Assembly: GCA_023052935.1 (NCBI GenBank)
Contig: CM041297.1
Location: forward strand, 101,195,063-101,259,062
Source of the DNA: Piezodorus guildinii
Lineage: Eukaryota > Arthropoda > Insecta > Hemiptera > Pentatomidae
DNA: 64,000 nucleotides
Reading direction: 5' to 3'
The notes beneath the pieces were generated by a model, which was not told the origin of the DNA, did not search any database, and saw nothing but the letters and a program-made list of their open reading frames with translations. Below are positions 60,020-64,000 of this stretch, piece by piece (the first letter of the stretch is position 1; every line of letters begins with the position of its first letter). A program made the translations under genes and the position numbers.

Positions 60020-62440
60020 GATCGGTAAATTAAAAAAAAAAAAAAAAATGACATAAAAAAAGCCTATTTTGAATCTGGCACTTCAAAGGTTGTTTATTAC
60101 ATTCAAAAGTACTTTATTGAAGGACATCCGAAAAAAAAATCGGTACTAATAATATTACATTTTCCGAAAAAGAAGGGGCTTTACTAAATTTTTAAAATAT
60201 TTTTTATTTTATTTTTTTATATAATATTAAATAATATTGCCCTGCATGCGTAAACTTTTTTCATTGTACCGTTCTATGAAGAAATTGGTTACTATTAAAA
60301 GAGCAGAATTGAATGTTCCAGAAAGTATGCTATCTTCAACTTTATTCTACATTGCAATAACTTTGAGTTCAGATAAAATTTTATTTTTACAAATTATAAT
60401 AATTTTATTTGTAAATAAATTATTCATCCATGAATGTTATGAAACCTCTACGACCGTCCCTTAATAATAACAATAATAAGTCTTTATTGATATACATATA
60501 AACATTTATAATACATTTTTATTTACAAACTTTTTTTTTTCTTCTTTCTTTATATACATATATGTAAGGATGACACGCAAAATCTTGAAGCGTTCCGACC
60601 GTCCCTTAATTAACTTTAAACCTCTCCGATTTTCCCGGACTAAAAAGAAAAAAATCGTAGTCCTATGAATGAGTTACGATATAAGGGAACAAGATAAATT
60701 CAGAAGTCTTCAAATACATATATGATTTTGATATACACACTTTTTTTCAATTTAAATTATTGAAATTTTTAAGAGAACGAATAAATGTTAATGTTGAAAA
60801 AACTATACTATTTTGTCATGATATACTTCTAGAGAAACTACTGACTTGTCTTATGTACTGAAGCCTGAGAGGATTATAGGAAATAGGAGAGAAAGAAAAA
60901 TCTGATACTATTGAGTCCTATTATATAGTTCTATAGGTGATTTCATGCGTGAAGCAAACAAATAATATTGTAAATTTAGCGAAATTTAAAAATAAAACTT
61001 TATTAATTAGTATTTTAAATAGTATTTTTATTTAAATAAATTTATGACTGTGAAATACTTTAATTCTATCGTTTTCCGAATACATCGTTAAGTAATATCA
61101 GATTTGAGTGTTAAAACAGTTTTCAATCCTTGACTTGATTTCATTTTTTACTTGGGCCCGCTCTTGCTTCACGGTAATTTTTGTTTAAAAAAGTTCATTT
61201 TGACCAATTAATTTTTTTTTTACTTTTTGATTATTGGTTCATCGCTAAATGTTACTCATCCATAATTGTAAATAGTAGTTAATGAAGCTCTATTCGAAGT
61301 TCTGTTCTAGAAGTTAATAAAGTATTCTTTCAATTCAGTCGTGGGGGGACCCTAGGATATGGATACCCTCTTGGGGCAGACCCTGCCTAAAAATTGGGTA
61401 CCCAAATAAATTGGAAGAAAAACCTGGCGGCTTAGCATGATCAAGTCCTAATCTCCTCATTGCACGGTCGTTGGCCAAGAAACAGTACGAATCTGTATAT
61501 GTACTTAGCCTAAGACCCTTCATGGGTTGTAGTGGTATTGGTGTTTAGTTAATGAAGTTCATTTTGTCTGTTGGTTAGACATATTGTATACTTCGACTGT
61601 ACAAACCTGTTATTCTCAAGGGACCCCGTCTCAGAGTAAACATTTTTTCTATTTTATTCTGTTCTAATGATTTAGGAATAATGTTGATGACATGACTACA
61701 GACCAATAAATTTTCCCTTCCAAGGCAAACCTTAATTGCAGTATATTTTACTTAATAAACCTTCAGGAAAGAATGGCCTCAATCATAATGAAAATCGCAT
61801 CAAAGCGGTTTTGAAAGAGTTCGAGGAAACCAAGGATTGAAACATCATTTTATATTTAGAGAGAAGAGATACATTATATTCGATTTAATTCACTTCTGCT
61901 AAAGAAATTATGATACAATGGTTAGAACAGTTGTGAAAATCATAAGTCTCGTTTCTAGAAAGGTGTTCAACTATCGGTCGTCACTAGAAAATCGTTCCAC
62001 CTACCGCTAACTACCGGGCCTGCGGAAAAACAGCCCTACAATCTGCAACTTAATAAAAAAACCCGTAGTCGCCTATTTCATCCCTCCCCCGCTTTCAAAA
62101 AGTATTCACTAGCACGGAAATTTTCATTTAAAGCGATTACTACATAACAGCTTTGAAAATTTCAGGGCTCCCTAGGGCAGAAGTATCCTTAACGGCTTAA
62201 TACAAGGCTAATGGAAGGAGTTATCAAATATTGAGAGGGCGCGAGGCGATGCGTGAACTATCCTCATTACAAATACATCCGGCACATCTTGCCTCATACC
62301 CACCTTTTCTGTTGAATATTTCCTGAGCTTTGGGGTCTTGGGCACGTTTTGTTGTTACTTGATAATCTGGTCTAGTTTGAAATTGGTTTTCTTCTTTATT
62401 TTTATTGCTATATAATGGCGTGTACAAAAAATGTACTTTA
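60020..62440. other. AT-rich spacer upstream of gene 6
   Basis: No supportable gene. A 62-aa minus frame at 61335-61523 and GC-richer patches at 61330-61560 and 61970-62100 may be transposon pieces. Nothing else seen. Confidence 0.4.
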
Positions 62441-62450
62441 AACATTTTTA

Positions 62451-63245
62451 CTTTCACTTACCTATATATGAAATATATAGTGAGGGAAAGTATTCCAATC
62501 GTGAAAATTTTCGAATTCCAGTTTTCAACGGAAATACACGTTGTAGGGTCCCCTGAGTTCCAATAACCAAGTGACGCAAAATGGTCTGCGTGTCCGTGGA
62601 TCCGTGTGTCTGTGTGTGGTAACTCTAGCGCAAAAACTAAAAGTCTTACAGAACTGAAATTTCATATTAAAGACCACTACACGCCCGAGATGTTACAGCA
62701 ACTTTTTCACTGAAATCGGCTCACCGGAAGTCCTACTTTATCCTATGCATTTAGCACCTTTTTAGGATTTTCTCCAAAACGGCTCTAACGATGTTGATTA
62801 AACTCGCTATATCGATGTAAAATTTAATGGACTATAACATCATGTAGGTTTCATTCTGATTAAAATAGTATGATGGGACTTAAATGCAGATATTTTAAAT
62901 TGTCTTCCCCTGAAGTACCTTGTATTTAGTGGATTCTATAAAAATAACCATATTATCTTGTTAGCATTGACATATGCAAGTTAAGCGAATTTAAAAAACA
63001 ACTAAAGGAGAAAAATGAAAACAATATTTTTTTTAATGCAATTTTTTGTTTTTGAAAATAAGAACAGTAATATAGATGTATAATATACCGTTGGAAAGCT
63101 AAAGATTTTTGAAAAAATATGATCTTATACACGAGCTTATAAAAGTTAGTAGAGAGTGATGATTTTAGATAATAATATAATAGATTTTTATATAAAACAC
63201 ATGTTTTTTATAGGAATTCAAAATAATTAATTCTCAAACAATTTA
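62451..63245 (+). repeat. Dispersed repeat, best copy
   Basis: Starts CTTTCACTTACCT (62451-62463), then tatatatgaaatatatagtg and a GC-richer body with tgtgtgtctgtgtgtggtaac. Its tail runs into another copy head (acttacctatatatga at 63248) and the (TA)n tract at 63263-63319. Confidence 0.6.
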
Positions 63246-63262
63246 TTACTTACCTATATATG

Positions 63263-63320
<58 letters not shown>

Positions 63321-63321
63321 C

Positions 63322-63508
63322 TTAAGTTCCGCCGTGAAAATTATAATAAAAAAAAGGAAATTAGGAAGGAGAAACAACACTCACGCTTGCTAGATAACAA
63401 CTGATTTATTCTTCCTTTTAATCCTCTATTTATACATTATGATATGTTTATATTTACAGAAAATAGGATTAGACCTATATTGGTCGTCATCTCAACTTAA
63501 CTCCCCCC
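63322..63508 (-). repeat. Probable 3' LTR of a retrotransposon
   Basis: On the minus strand a polypurine stretch GGCAGGGGGGAG (about 63503-63514) precedes it. Inside are TATAAATAG and GAATAAATC (poly-A signal). Ends approximate; the other LTR is outside the window. Confidence 0.5.
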
Positions 63509-63844
63509 TGCCAGTTTACGAACACTTCTCGTAAACTTAACAAGGAGAAAACATAAAAGAACAATAAAACTACAAAAATAAAACAAAAGCTCATACTTGA
63601 CATTACTGTGATCTTACAAACTAGAAACCTTACACATAGTAAACTTACAAACTAGAGAAAACCTACAGCAGAAAACATAACACACTCGAAAACTGAAAGC
63701 AAAATAAAACACTCACTGGAGATCCTGAAAAACAGAAAGAAAAGTACTTGCAAGAAAAACATACAGAATGCTTCAATCAAAAACCCAAAAACAAAAAACA
63801 TACAGCCCACTCCCCTGGGAGTGGCCAACAGAAACAGAGGATAC

Positions 63845-64000
63845 CTAGGTGCGATCAACTGCCGAAGGGTCTTCCCTCACTGGAAGTTTCAACTGTTCAA
63901 TATGAAACGTCCGCCTCTTCCGTGGATCCGCTAAGCTCTGAAGCGTGACAACGTTATGCTCGCGAATAACCACCACCCGAAACGGACCCTCATACCGAGC
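63845..64000 (-). CDS. Ty3/gypsy-like integrase C-terminus, partial
   Basis: Enters from the right edge on the minus strand and reads ARYEGPFRVVVIREHNVVTL, then RKRRTFHIEQLKLP to a stop at 63845-63847. This has the form of the GPY/F domain at the end of gypsy-type integrase, followed by a purine tract and an LTR as expected. Only 51 residues are in view, with no frame break. Confidence 0.7.
   Translation of the reverse strand, partial: ARYEGPFRVVVIREHNVVTLQSLADPRKRRTFHIEQLKLPVREDPSAVDRT

Overview
This window looks like arthropod, most likely insect, nuclear DNA. It is strongly AT-rich and intron-bearing, with TATA-box promoters, AATAAA signals, long microsatellites, and many decayed non-LTR retrotransposons, a mariner, a Tc1-like relic, a SINE and an LTR element. 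I cannot name the species; a hemipteran-like insect is only a guess from the repeat types.

The centrepiece is a tandem family of six secreted, cysteine-poor, proline-rich proteins, all on the minus strand and spread over about 57 kb (exon 2 ends/exon 1 starts: 2589-4357, 13067-16905, 23895-27073, 37775-40818, 44890-47141, 57279-59946). Each gene has a 19-nt first coding exon (ATGCGT..., giving MRL plus three residues), a phase-1 intron of 0.56-2.2 kb, and one long repetitive second exon. Exon 2 begins with the rest of a signal peptide, followed by a conserved [FY]PSE start of the mature chain. The splice makes six matching signal peptides of about 21 residues. Upstream, each gene carries a TATA box 31-39 nt from its ATG and a shared TATCTTGAGTGT-type box (plus-strand reading) whose near edge lies 51-52 nt from the ATG. 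This points to joint expression, perhaps in a secretory gland.

There are two subfamilies. Type A (genes 1, 4, 5) has PSEQL, an acidic SSEEEEDFSS stretch, then PHP or poly-P/TGEPGP repeats and a STTEQPE-like tail. Type B (genes 2, 3, 6) has PSEK/N..VRR.EQ, then acidic QEDEDEDFGPRPQPRPHPG repeats, with GKGGSG linkers in genes 2 and 3. Gene 3 starts as B and ends as A, so it looks like a recombinant. Genes 2, 4 and 5 read intact (753, 273 and 167 aa). Genes 1, 3 and 6 contain frame breaks, either assembly indels in GC-rich repeats or real decay.

Layout: 1-2.4 kb AT-rich; gene 1; 4.4-12.9 kb retroelement debris; gene 2; 17.3-19.1 kb mariner nested in a non-LTR element; 19-23.7 kb debris; gene 3; 27.4-37.5 kb non-LTR copies, a minisatellite and a SINE; gene 4; gene 5; 47.4-57 kb non-LTR copies and a large inverted repeat; gene 6; 60-64 kb AT-rich DNA ending in an LTR retrotransposon. 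I see no conventional housekeeping gene or structural RNA gene.
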